From an uncultured Cyclobacteriaceae bacterium (lineage in GTDB: Bacteria; Bacteroidota; Bacteroidia; Cytophagales; Cyclobacteriaceae): a stretch of 64,000 nucleotides of DNA. The notes beneath the pieces were generated by a model. The model was not told where the DNA came from. It worked only from the letters and a program-made list of their open reading frames with translations, and did not search any database. Numbering within the stretch: position 1 is the first letter of the stretch; each line of letters starts with the position of its first letter. Shown here in pieces: positions 26,578-35,436 of the stretch. Location: NCBI GenBank assembly GCA_943788235.1, contig CALSPM010000004.1:62001-126000 (forward strand), given 5' to 3'. Position numbers and translations under genes: made by a program.

Positions 26578-29538
26578 TTATGAAACCAACTTCCTGAGCC
26601 AATCATAATATAAACTGATGCCTAAGAAAAGGGTCATAAGCCAGATGATTATGAGATTGAAATAGAGTGTATCCATATGATATCCCAAAATGTATTTTGA
26701 AGGAGCATAAAATATGGTTCTAAAATCCATTAAATGTCTAGGAGAACGTTTTTCTTGAAAAATAGGATAGATTTTTTGAATCAATTGGTTGTCTACCTCT
26801 ATGACTCGTTGGGGTGTACTTATATTTTTTACTAAGGAAGCAATGGCTTTATTGTGAGATTTTGACTTTAGTAAAGCCTGGGCGTCATTAGGGATAGGAT
26901 CAAGTATTTCATTTTTCTTTACTCTCCCTTTTTTTGCTTTGTTGTTGTAATAAATTCTCAAATCTTCAAAAAATGCTTCCGCTTCATCCATCAGGGTAGG
27001 TGAAAAGGAATCTATTGTAAGCTGATCTATTTTCGTGAATTTGTCAACACCAATAATTTTTAAAACATTCGTTATTTCGTTCCGCAAGGTAGTTAAACGA
27101 TCTACCACTCCTTTTAATTGCTCGGGAGATTCGCTTTTGTAATGCATATTTACAAAATCTAAGTGACTTTGTAATTTCGGGATATAATAAATGGCAGCGT
27201 ACTCATTTTGAGATATTTCTTTATCTAACTCATAGGTTATTTTGCCATAGGCATTGTCCTTAAATTGAGAAACGGCCAAGGCTTCAAATGCCCATCTGCT
27301 GGCCATGATTTCACCAATCATGGGTACTTTTTGCTGTGAAGTTAGGGCGGTATTTAATTTATCAAAATTAACTACGACACCACTTAATAAAAGTTGCGGT
27401 ATAATGAGTAAAGGAATGAGGATATACACCGTCACAGCTGATTTAAAAGCGCTAGAGATATTCAGTCCTAATATATTGGCAAAGCAGGATACAGAAAATA
27501 AAATAATCCAAGTACTCACATTCATATCCTGTATCTCCAGGATCCAATGACTGATCCATACAAAGCTTAAAGTTTGACCCAATGAAATACTGAATAAGAT
27601 GACGATTTTGGACAACAAATAGCTCAAACGGCTCAAATTAAGGAAGGTCTCTCGCTTTAAAATTTTTCTATCTCGAATGATTTCCTCAGCACTGATGGTT
27701 AGCCCCATAAATAGTGCAACAATGACACTCATGAAAAAGAAGACAGGAAGATTCAGATTTTCTTCTAAGGTATATTCACTGCTGCTCGTACCATTGTATC
27801 TGATAATAAAGGCCAATAAAAAAGCTAGTAGTGGGGCTTCCATGAAGTTGATAAGCAGGTACTGTTTATTGCTTAATTTTGACATCAGGTCACGTTGACA
27901 AAAAAGCATCCATTGCTTGATTTTATTTGGGATATCTAAGGTTTTGTGAGGTAGATTGATGGCTTCTTTAACTGACTTCAATTCAATATTTTTCAGATAA
28001 TGAGCGTGCCACTCTTCGGGTGATATTTTTCTTTTTTGAGTGAAATGGCCATTTTCGTCAATCATCTTACTCTCGATGATATTGAAGATTTGTTCTGGAT
28101 TAGCGTTGGAGGTGGTATTGACTAACTGCACCAATGATCTAAAGTAAGGGATGGCTTCCGTAGGGTTACCGTGGTAGATTTGATAACCACCGACATCTAA
28201 AATTATAAGTTCATCAAACATTTTGAATATATCCTCGGAGGGTTGATGAATGACTACGAAAATCAATTTCCCTTTCAACGACAATTCCTTTAAAAGATCC
28301 ATGATATTTTCAGAATCTCTAGAAGACAGACCGCTGGTGGGTTCGTCTACAAATAAAACTGAGGGTTCTCTAATCAATTCAAGGCCTATATTGAGTCGTT
28401 TTCTCTGTCCACCACTGATGGTTTTGTCAAGTGGACTTCCTACCTTTAAATGAGCGGCTTTATTGAGCCCTAGGGCATCCAAGAGGTTTTGAGTTAATTC
28501 GATTAATTCTTTTTCATCTTTGTTTTTAAAGCAAAGCTTTGCAGTAAAAAGTAAATTATTAAAGACAGTCAATTCTTCTACTAGGAGATCATCTTGAGGG
28601 ACATAGCCTATGATACCTTCTAATTTAGCTTTATCCTTATAAAGATCAATACTATTGATCTTTAAGCTTCCGGTAGAGGGATTATCATTGCCATTTAATA
28701 CATTTAATAGGGTTGATTTTCCAGCGCCACTGCCCCCCATCAATGCGATCAATTGTCCACCTTCTGCCGCAAGGTTCACGTTTCTTAAACCAATATTTCC
28801 ATTAGGAAATTTATAAGAAATATTGCTAGCTACAAAACTCAATTGAGAAAGGCCGTCGGGTTTCCTAAACTGGGTTAAGATACTGCTAAAATAGACAGGA
28901 GGGCTATGATGACTCTTTATTACGCACCCCAATGACAAGATGTAGACATAATTTTTTATCATGACAACGTTGTTCAGCATGATATCTGTCGAACCTATGT
29001 TTTTGGCAAAATAGATATCAAAATCAGGAATTCTTAATACCGCTACAAATCCATCTAAATGATTCATTTGGATGGATTTAGTAGATTCTGAGGATTTTAC
29101 TGGCTCATTATCAATGAGCAACATATGCTCTGAATCAACACTATCCGAATGGGTGGCCAGAACAAATTTCTTGATCAAATCTGTTACTTGATCACTAAAA
29201 TATAATTGTTTAGAAATCTTGTAGAGGAGTTCATTTTCTCTTAAAGATACGTGCCCATCGGCAATGATCATTTCCATTAATCGAATGACAATGATGGTTT
29301 TTTGATTATTTGATTGTTCTTGATTAACGCGACTGCATATTTCATCTATCGTATCAGTGTGTTCATTGGCTAGAGTTATGTATTTTCGAAACACATTGAG
29401 GTAGGCGTCTAGATCTTGATGTGATACCTCCTCTCGTAAAAAACGAGTAACAGTTTGTTCTTCCTCAGCTGTGACTCCATCTTCTCTTGCGATTAATCCC
29501 AATAATTGAAGAATGGCATTTAGAACTTGTTCACTCAT
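26578..29538 (-). CDS. TerB-ABCG fusion: ABC transporter half with N-terminal TerB-like domain
   Basis: 986 residues in four parts. Residues 1-130 resemble a TerB-like helical domain (LLGLIAREDGVTAEEEQ and LMEMIIADGHVSLRENELLY). Residues 155-225 form a small beta-rich domain, possibly FHA-like. Residues 228-470 are an ABC ATPase with Walker A GGSGAGKST (268-276), signature SGGQRKR (375-381), Walker B VLFVDEP (394-400) and H-loop His431. From 540 to 730 come membrane helices of an ABCG/ABC2 permease, then a long soluble insert with helical character (about 760-930) and a final membrane helix. ABCG half-transporters export lipids or drugs as homodimers; the substrate is unknown. Intact and unusually long for a half-transporter because of the added domains. 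Confidence 0.9.
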   Translation of the reverse strand: MSEQVLNAILQLLGLIAREDGVTAEEEQTVTRFLREEVSHQDLDAYLNVFRKYITLANEHTDTIDEICSRVNQEQSNNQKTIIVIRLMEMIIADGHVSLRENELLYKISKQLYFSDQVTDLIKKFVLATHSDSVDSEHMLLIDNEPVKSSESTKSIQMNHLDGFVAVLRIPDFDIYFAKNIGSTDIMLNNVVMIKNYVYILSLGCVIKSHHSPPVYFSSILTQFRKPDGLSQLSFVASNISYKFPNGNIGLRNVNLAAEGGQLIALMGGSGAGKSTLLNVLNGNDNPSTGSLKINSIDLYKDKAKLEGIIGYVPQDDLLVEELTVFNNLLFTAKLCFKNKDEKELIELTQNLLDALGLNKAAHLKVGSPLDKTISGGQRKRLNIGLELIREPSVLFVDEPTSGLSSRDSENIMDLLKELSLKGKLIFVVIHQPSEDIFKMFDELIILDVGGYQIYHGNPTEAIPYFRSLVQLVNTTSNANPEQIFNIIESKMIDENGHFTQKRKISPEEWHAHYLKNIELKSVKEAINLPHKTLDIPNKIKQWMLFCQRDLMSKLSNKQYLLINFMEAPLLAFLLAFIIRYNGTSSSEYTLEENLNLPVFFFMSVIVALFMGLTISAEEIIRDRKILKRETFLNLSRLSYLLSKIVILFSISLGQTLSFVWISHWILEIQDMNVSTWIILFSVSCFANILGLNISSAFKSAVTVYILIPLLIIPQLLLSGVVVNFDKLNTALTSQQKVPMIGEIMASRWAFEALAVSQFKDNAYGKITYELDKEISQNEYAAIYYIPKLQSHLDFVNMHYKSESPEQLKGVVDRLTTLRNEITNVLKIIGVDKFTKIDQLTIDSFSPTLMDEAEAFFEDLRIYYNNKAKKGRVKKNEILDPIPNDAQALLKSKSHNKAIASLVKNISTPQRVIEVDNQLIQKIYPIFQEKRSPRHLMDFRTIFYAPSKYILGYHMDTLYFNLIIIWLMTLFLGISLYYDWLRKLVS

Positions 29539-29742
29539 TTTTTATCTGATTAGTTACTTTTTGGTTACTTTATCTGCGAGGGCTGAGTTTTATAGAATCG
29601 CTTGATGGCATTAAATCAAATAGGATGAACTTTAGCAATAAAAAATCCATTTATCCATTTCACAATGATTAGGGGTGTCTTGCTTTGATACTTCAAAAGA
29701 AACGTTTCTAGATTAAAACTCTAAACGTCATAACAAAAAGGT

Positions 29743-30642
29743 TTATTGAACGAATGAGTTCCTTATCCGACTGATTTCAGCAGTGAGATGATCAAGTACC
29801 TTTGATTGTAACATCATGTCGCCTTTATTTGAAGCAATTTGAGTACTGATTTCAATCAATTCGTTGTCATAAATCATTTTAATTTTGTTTAAATCCATCA
29901 ATAGTGAACTCAGGGTCTGGTTATCATCAAACTTTTTAACTATTTGAACTAGCTTATCAAGCCCTTCTTTTTGATCAATGACCACCTTGATTAAGGGCTC
30001 TAAAATAAGATCTCTTATTTCAGCTGGCGTGTCTTCAGGGTAATTTTTAATGAGCTGAGTGGAGATATACAAACCTTCAACAATAGAACCAGACAAAATT
30101 AAACTAGCTATATCTAATCTTCCTGTACTTTCCAGAAGTTTATTGGATTGGTTAGAGGCCTCATCTACCAATGTTTTTAAGGAATCTTTATTCAACAAAT
30201 TTTGCTCAAACCTGAGCATGAATTCAAGATCTACCACCGAATTGACACCCACTGCTTCGGAAAGTTTTTGACAAGCACCGATATATTCTAGTGCTGATTG
30301 CGTTTTGTCGTAGGAGATCAAGTAACCAATATCTGTTGTATAAATACCTATATTAACAGCAGATTGAGTAATCTCACGGGTATAATCATCCACTTTTGAT
30401 ACCTCATTGACTGCCGTACCATCAAAATCACTACCCGTCGCCATTAATAGATAGGGTATTTCTGAAGGAGGAGGAAAGGAACTCAATAAGGCATTAACGT
30501 CTGCATTCATTTGATTTTTTGCTGTTTCAAATTCAGCACTTTCTGATGCAGAAGACTTACTCTTTGCCGCATCCCCACAAGAATTAATGGCAAAAACTAA
30601 AATGAATAGAAATGATTTGAATTTTGCAGAATGGATATTCAT
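29743..30642 (-). CDS. Helical lipoprotein of unknown function
   Basis: 299 residues; a hydrophobic signal ends in NSC (Cys22) followed by GDAA, a lipoprotein. The rest is almost all alpha-helical, with many Leu/Ile heptad-like patterns and the segments PYLLMATGSDFDG and GIYTTDIGYLISYDKTQSALEY. I do not recognise the family, but proteins of this kind, about 300 residues, all-helical and lipidated, are common in Bacteroidota. It lies 204 bp upstream of the TerB-ABCG gene on the same strand, so co-transcription is possible. A function is not offered. Confidence 0.75.
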   Translation of the reverse strand: MNIHSAKFKSFLFILVFAINSCGDAAKSKSSASESAEFETAKNQMNADVNALLSSFPPPSEIPYLLMATGSDFDGTAVNEVSKVDDYTREITQSAVNIGIYTTDIGYLISYDKTQSALEYIGACQKLSEAVGVNSVVDLEFMLRFEQNLLNKDSLKTLVDEASNQSNKLLESTGRLDIASLILSGSIVEGLYISTQLIKNYPEDTPAEIRDLILEPLIKVVIDQKEGLDKLVQIVKKFDDNQTLSSLLMDLNKIKMIYDNELIEISTQIASNKGDMMLQSKVLDHLTAEISRIRNSFVQ

Positions 30643-30902
30643 AATTATTTTTTTTAGAAGATAAAAGTAAGTAAATATCTATTTAATCCGTGCTCTGTAT
30701 TTAAAATAATTATGAAAAAAGCAGATAAGACTTTAATTAAAAGGAAAACAAGGATAAGATACTTTGTATTTTTTTTAAAATCCCAAAAAAGTTTAGTCAG
30801 AAGCCTTCTTATAGTTACATCATAATGGGTCTTAACCAATGGGGGCTAAGGCTCATTATTTAACAATATGGGTAGAGGTTCACTGAATTATTAATAAGCT
30901 GC

Positions 30903-33407
30903 TTATTTTTTCAATACTTGGATTTCAACCCTTCTGTTAAATCCTTTTTGTTCTTTGTTATCGTTGTCTTTTAAAGGTTTCCATTCACCATAATAGTACA
31001 CCTCTATCTGCTCATTTTTGGCTCCAAATGTTTCTAGTTTTCTGCGTACCGTCTCCGCTCGCTTTTTCGATAGAATGAGATTGTAATTCTCATCTCCATC
31101 ATTATCGGTATGACCGACAATGATGATCTGATATGCGCTTCCATCGGAAAAATCATATCTATTTACCAATTCAATGATTTGGTCATTATAGCTATTAGTG
31201 AGAGTCGCATCGTCGCTGTCAAAATAAACATTAAGGGCTTCAATGAAACCTCTGGAAGACCCTGAGTTCGAAGCTCGGTCAGTCTTTTTATCCTTGTCAT
31301 CCTTATTCTTATCTTTCTTGCTCTCCTTATTATTTTTGTCATTATTGATCACTGTTGTTGTTTCTATTAAAATGGGATTAATGGTAATTTGAGTACCATC
31401 GGGCATTTCATTATCAACTTGTTCTTTTTTGATTTGTTCAATTTTTTCTATGGTATGATTTGGGTCAATATCTTTTTTATTTTTGTAAAAATCAATTTTC
31501 TCAAGATTGGTTGAATCAATAGGACAGCCTTCATTGTAGATAGATCCAGAAATCTCAGGACATTTATCAAGTAAATTAGTAGTGCCATCACCGTCATTGT
31601 CGGTACAACACCCTGGATTTTCAAAAGGGCAGCCATTATTAAATTCAATGCCTGCGATATCAGGGCATCTGTCTACTGCATCGATCACTCCATCTTTGTC
31701 ACGATCAGGACACCCGTAGTGAATGGGCAATCCGGCAATTAAGGGACATTGATCATTCAAATCCAAAACGCCATCTCCATCGGTATCAGGGCATCCATTG
31801 TGCTTTTTGGGACCGGGTGTGTAAATACAATAATCTTGAGCATCCGGAATTCCATCTCCATCCGTATCCGGACATCCCAACAGACTCAATAAGCCGGGAT
31901 CGTACAAACAACCATCTTTGCTGTCAGATACTTTATCACGATCGATGTCTGAGGGTACTTTGTATCCTAAATTGAAAACAATTCCAGCGAATATACTTGA
32001 GTTGAATCTTGCTCTTTTACCCAGTAGTCCTGTGATATTATGCATACCTCCGACGACAGATATGATACCATCTCTGGCATTCAGTCTGTTTGTCAGCTCA
32101 AGCAGATTGACACGACCGGACAGCCCCACATTGAACTGACCGTTCCTCTGAATGGATAACGGAAGGGCTACTCCTATCTTTTCAGAACTGTATCTCGGAA
32201 CAATTGAGTGTATCGATTTCACATGCACTTTGTGGAGATCAGATTTTCTTATTAAAGCTGTGGAAGAAGTATAACCTAAAAATAAGTTTTTTGAGAAGTG
32301 ATAGTCTGCGTGTAAATTGAGTGAAGTGGGAAGGTTCATATTGAACATTTCATCTTGCTTTTGATTTTTAGTGGAAGCATCTGCAAAATCATCAAAACTC
32401 TTGAAAACAGTCGTTTCATCTAGTTTTTGGATGTCTAAATCGACAAAGGTGAGCGCTCCGAGTACTTCTGTGTCATAGGTATTATTGGCAGTGGTAAAAT
32501 CGTAGGAGAGACTATCTCGAGTAAACCTCACCCTTCCAATATCGGTGATGCTAAGGCCAAATTTGAACAAATATTTCGTGCGATCGTATCGCTCAATATT
32601 TGTTTCTCCATCCATGTCATAATTGAACCTGTTGTATTTTGGACGATATTCATACACTGCTCCTAAATCTAGTCCGATACCTGTATTTCTCGAAGTAAAC
32701 ATATTGCCTTTTTCGGCTCTGCCATAATTAAATTCGGTAGAGGCAAAAGTAGCCTCTGAGCTGGTCGAACTATCGAATTCAAAGCTTCCCTGATCAGAAT
32801 AGAGATAGGTAGCATCAATACCATTAATCAATTTAACAGCAATTCCTGCTTTTATAAAGTTAGCTTTTTCATTTTTTATGACTCGGGCATAGTTAAATCT
32901 ATTCTCTAAATAGATGAACTGATTGTAGGAGTAATTTTCAAATGAAATAGGGGTATTTAAAGGTGTTGAGTCATCATAATCGTTGTGAATGGCATTGGTC
33001 CATTCGTTAGAAAGGCCATCCAGATTACCGAAGGATCGAATGCGAAAACTTAATCCAATGGCGTTGTTGTGATTGATTTCATAACTTACTCCAACTAAGT
33101 CAATACTAGAATTTCTGGACTGGTATCCGAGTCCGGAATGATCTCTATATCTGGAATTTTCATTTCCAAAGGTCTTGCTCAGAATGCTTGTATTACTGCC
33201 GGTATAGTTATTAGTTTTTAGGCTATTTAAAGAGCCGCTGATGCTTAATTTTTTAAGAGAATTGACAATAGATGCAGGTTGAAAATAGGAAGTGGAATAA
33301 CCTATATAACTGTCTAATGCATTTCCCCCAGAATAATTATTTTGAGCGAATACGTTGAGACATGTGAAAAGGGTCCCTATCACTAAAATGGGAAGTCTAA
33401 ATTTCAT
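30903..33407 (-). CDS. Large OmpA-family protein with outer-membrane barrel and thrombospondin type-3 repeats
   Basis: 834 residues. Signal peptide VFA/Q (residues 19-22). Residues 25-490 look like a DUF5723/PorP-like beta-barrel domain with alternating strands. Then come TSP3 calcium-binding repeats, DTDGDGIPDAQDYCIYTPG and DTDGDGVLDLNDQCP, plus DRDKDGVIDAVDRCP and DNDGDGTTNLLDKCP, through about residue 640. A charged Lys/Asp-rich linker follows, then a C-terminal OmpA domain (about 718-834) with the peptidoglycan-binding motif GHTDNDGDENYNLILSKKRA and FNRRVEIQ. It anchors the outer membrane to peptidoglycan; the barrel may be a surface scaffold or gliding-type component. Intact. No partner gene of a secretion system is adjacent. 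Confidence 0.9.
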   Translation of the reverse strand: MKFRLPILVIGTLFTCLNVFAQNNYSGGNALDSYIGYSTSYFQPASIVNSLKKLSISGSLNSLKTNNYTGSNTSILSKTFGNENSRYRDHSGLGYQSRNSSIDLVGVSYEINHNNAIGLSFRIRSFGNLDGLSNEWTNAIHNDYDDSTPLNTPISFENYSYNQFIYLENRFNYARVIKNEKANFIKAGIAVKLINGIDATYLYSDQGSFEFDSSTSSEATFASTEFNYGRAEKGNMFTSRNTGIGLDLGAVYEYRPKYNRFNYDMDGETNIERYDRTKYLFKFGLSITDIGRVRFTRDSLSYDFTTANNTYDTEVLGALTFVDLDIQKLDETTVFKSFDDFADASTKNQKQDEMFNMNLPTSLNLHADYHFSKNLFLGYTSSTALIRKSDLHKVHVKSIHSIVPRYSSEKIGVALPLSIQRNGQFNVGLSGRVNLLELTNRLNARDGIISVVGGMHNITGLLGKRARFNSSIFAGIVFNLGYKVPSDIDRDKVSDSKDGCLYDPGLLSLLGCPDTDGDGIPDAQDYCIYTPGPKKHNGCPDTDGDGVLDLNDQCPLIAGLPIHYGCPDRDKDGVIDAVDRCPDIAGIEFNNGCPFENPGCCTDNDGDGTTNLLDKCPEISGSIYNEGCPIDSTNLEKIDFYKNKKDIDPNHTIEKIEQIKKEQVDNEMPDGTQITINPILIETTTVINNDKNNKESKKDKNKDDKDKKTDRASNSGSSRGFIEALNVYFDSDDATLTNSYNDQIIELVNRYDFSDGSAYQIIIVGHTDNDGDENYNLILSKKRAETVRRKLETFGAKNEQIEVYYYGEWKPLKDNDNKEQKGFNRRVEIQVLKK

Positions 33408-33794
33408 AATGAGAGTAATTCTTGAGATTATGGCTGTTGCCTGGTTATTTTGAGGGAGCTAAAACTCTGCTCTTTTGACTTCAAATATAAATTATTATTA
33501 TTTTTTAAAAATGTTACCTTTTATTTAAACCTAAACTTTACAATTTAAATTGAATTTCTTAGAAAAGGCATTATTTAATGATCGATTTTATTATCATCTA
33601 TGGCAACAAGAAGATTATCAAGTTATGAATTTAGGTGTTGACCTGATATTGAGTAAATAAATAGGGTGACTTAAAAGTTGTATTTTAAGCATTATGGGAT
33701 TGTGGACATCCGACTGAGATCATATAAAAATAGGTATTGGTTCTAATTGTGAAGCTAATAAGGCATATCTTTTAAAAAAATAATTTAAATCATC
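33408..33794. other. Intergenic stretch with a 37-codon open frame
   Basis: 387 bp. On the plus strand 33550-33660 a frame starting with TTG reads about 37 residues (NFLEKALFNDRFYYHL) and ends in TAA; it is protein-like but too short and without a good start to be called. The remainder shows nothing recognisable. Confidence 0.3.
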
Positions 33795-33893
33795 ATGGCT
33801 AAAGGCATCAACATGAAAAAAAATGTAAAGAAGGAATCCGCCAAAACACCAAAAGAAAAGAAGGCAGAAAAGAAACTAAAAAAGGGTAAGTAG
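33795..33893 (+). CDS. Tiny Lys-rich protein (32 residues)
   Basis: ATG 33795 to TAG 33891-33893 encodes 32 residues, starting MAKGINMKKNVKKE and ending KKLKKGK, with about half lysine. I recall very similar short proteins as conserved hypotheticals in Bacteroidota, with the common pattern MxKGxNxKKxxKKEPAKTxKEKxxEK. That memory is the only support besides the open frame and a good start context (CATC before ATG). It would be a strongly basic, probably disordered nucleic-acid-associated protein (inference). No operon partner is seen. Confidence 0.65.
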   Translation: MAKGINMKKNVKKESAKTPKEKKAEKKLKKGK

Positions 33894-34285
33894 TAGTTTC
33901 TATTTAAGTCAACGAGGTTGTCGCCTATGTCATCTTCTTATTTGAAGATGTGATGACCCATGAAATGACTTTTGCGCCTTTAGTATCCAGCCCCAGGTGG
34001 GGGATTGGATATTGGACCAAAATAGAGTTAAATGATGCATCCGATTTAAAAAGATCAGTAAAGACGACTGCCAATAAAAATTACTCCTAACAGGCTTTAC
34101 TTTTGGAAAACAAAAGTGATCGTCCCACTTAGATATACATTACCTGAGGATTGAGCAGTAGATCATTGATACAAATAGGTCGCACGAGCAAGGATACTGA
34201 TAGGTCAAATATTTTTCGGTGATAGCTTATAAGACTGGGATGAATATACATGAGGTTTATTAGAAGTACTTAGAAAAGAAAACGG
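33894..34285. other. Eroded region with scattered coding-like fragments
   Basis: 392 bp. On the plus strand short fragments look translated but are broken by stops, for example DWDEYT then GLLEVLRKENG near 34235-34280, and an open stretch MTHEMTFAPLVSSPRWGIG near 33957. I cannot name a family. It is probably a gene remnant. Confidence 0.3.
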
Positions 34286-34648
34286 CTAAAAAGCTGTCTT
34301 GTCCGAAAAACAATAAAAAAACTCTTGGTGGCAAATACCATCAAAAAGGCGTCTTTCCAAGATCATATTTAAATTATTGGTAATTCTAAGAGAAGTTTCA
34401 AGATTGTTTTCGGAGAAAATATCTCCATTTTCACGTAATAAAGTAATCAATACATTGTCCTACTTCTTATATTTTTATTGTAAACCATCGAAGGTTTCAA
34501 GTTTAGGATTCGGTTTACTAAAGAAGGCCTGATAATTGCCATTAAATTCCATTTTTCCTTGTAATGCCAGCCCCACAGCGAAAGTGATCGAGGTGCTAAC
34601 TACCCACCACCGGTATCTAATCACTCTAACTGTCCATTGGATGATGAA
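34286..34648 (-). pseudogene. Relic of an unidentified membrane-associated protein
   Basis: On the minus strand one frame stays coding-like for about 121 codons with only two stops. It reads TVRVIRYRWWVVSTSITFAV, then GLALQGKMEFNGNY, PNPKLETFDGL, stop, KYKK, stop, NVLITLLRENGDIFSENN, ILERRLFDG. A hydrophobic segment followed by charged helices resembles chain-length determinant (Wzz-like) or related proteins, but that is a weak guess. No start codon is visible. It is certainly not functional as it stands. Confidence 0.45.
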
Positions 34649-34846
34649 CTATATTTTTTGTCAAACGGCGTAATGTCAAGTCATAAAAAGTAACTCAGTA
34701 TTAAAACATATACTATTCATAATGATTTGATTTCCCTCTAATGTTAATTTTGATATTACTAAATTTAGAAAGCATTGTTGAGCTTTTTCGATTGAAAAAA
34801 AATTTAATTTTTTGTTAACTTACTTTTTGACTGAGTACCATTTTAA

Positions 34847-35178
34847 ATGATCGATACAGAATTAAACAATAGTTGTCCTATCGGTGGTGCCATGCAAATT
34901 TTGGGAGGGAAGTGGAAAATCATTATTCTGTCAAGGCTAATGGATGGTAAACTTCGTTTTGGTGAACTTAACTTTGTGATTCTTTTTATCCTTGGAAAGG
35001 TGCTAGGAGATCAGTTGAAAGAAATGGAGCGAGATGGTTTGGTGCTTCGTCAGCAGTTTAATGAGACCCCATAAAAGTAGAGTATTCATTGACGGAAGGT
35101 GCCATTCAGTTGAAAAAGATATTGCAAGATTTGTGTGACTGGCAAAACAAATACAGTTTGACTCAACAGAGAATCTAA
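34847..35178 (+). pseudogene. HxlR-family transcriptional regulator, frameshifted
   Basis: The first part (34847-35074) reads CPIGGAMQILGGKWKIIILS and RLMDGKLRFGEL, the winged-helix start of HxlR regulators, then QLKEMERDGLVLRQQF. The frame ends at a TAA, and shifting by one base at about 35070 gives KVEYSLTEGAIQLKKILQDLCDW and a normal end at 35178. HxlR proteins are single-domain DNA-binding repressors or activators of about 110 residues. The segment FVILFILGKVLGDQ near residue 45 also departs from the usual IPGISQKVLTDQ, so this copy seems to be decaying. It is outside any operon. Confidence 0.85.
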
Positions 35179-35436
35179 CTATTCATTTTTATGAACCATT
35201 ACAAAGGATTATTCATTTTTTGCAGTTTATTATTGATGGTTAAATATAATAGACTTGCAGTGGGTGATAATTGGAAGTATTAAATGGGTCGATTTTTCAC
35301 TTGGATTGGAGTCAATTTAGTCGTCATTTTTACTGGTTTTATAATTTAGCGAAGGATTAAAGATTAAGTAGTACTTTTAAAAAATTTATATTTAATTTTA
35401 ATAGATTCTAAAACCAACGACTATTTTCCTTACCTA

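Noticed and set aside
30654-30839. 61-codon TTG-started frame upstream of a lipoprotein
   Set aside because: Hydrophobic by AT-rich composition, weak start and no homologue recalled; probably intergenic.
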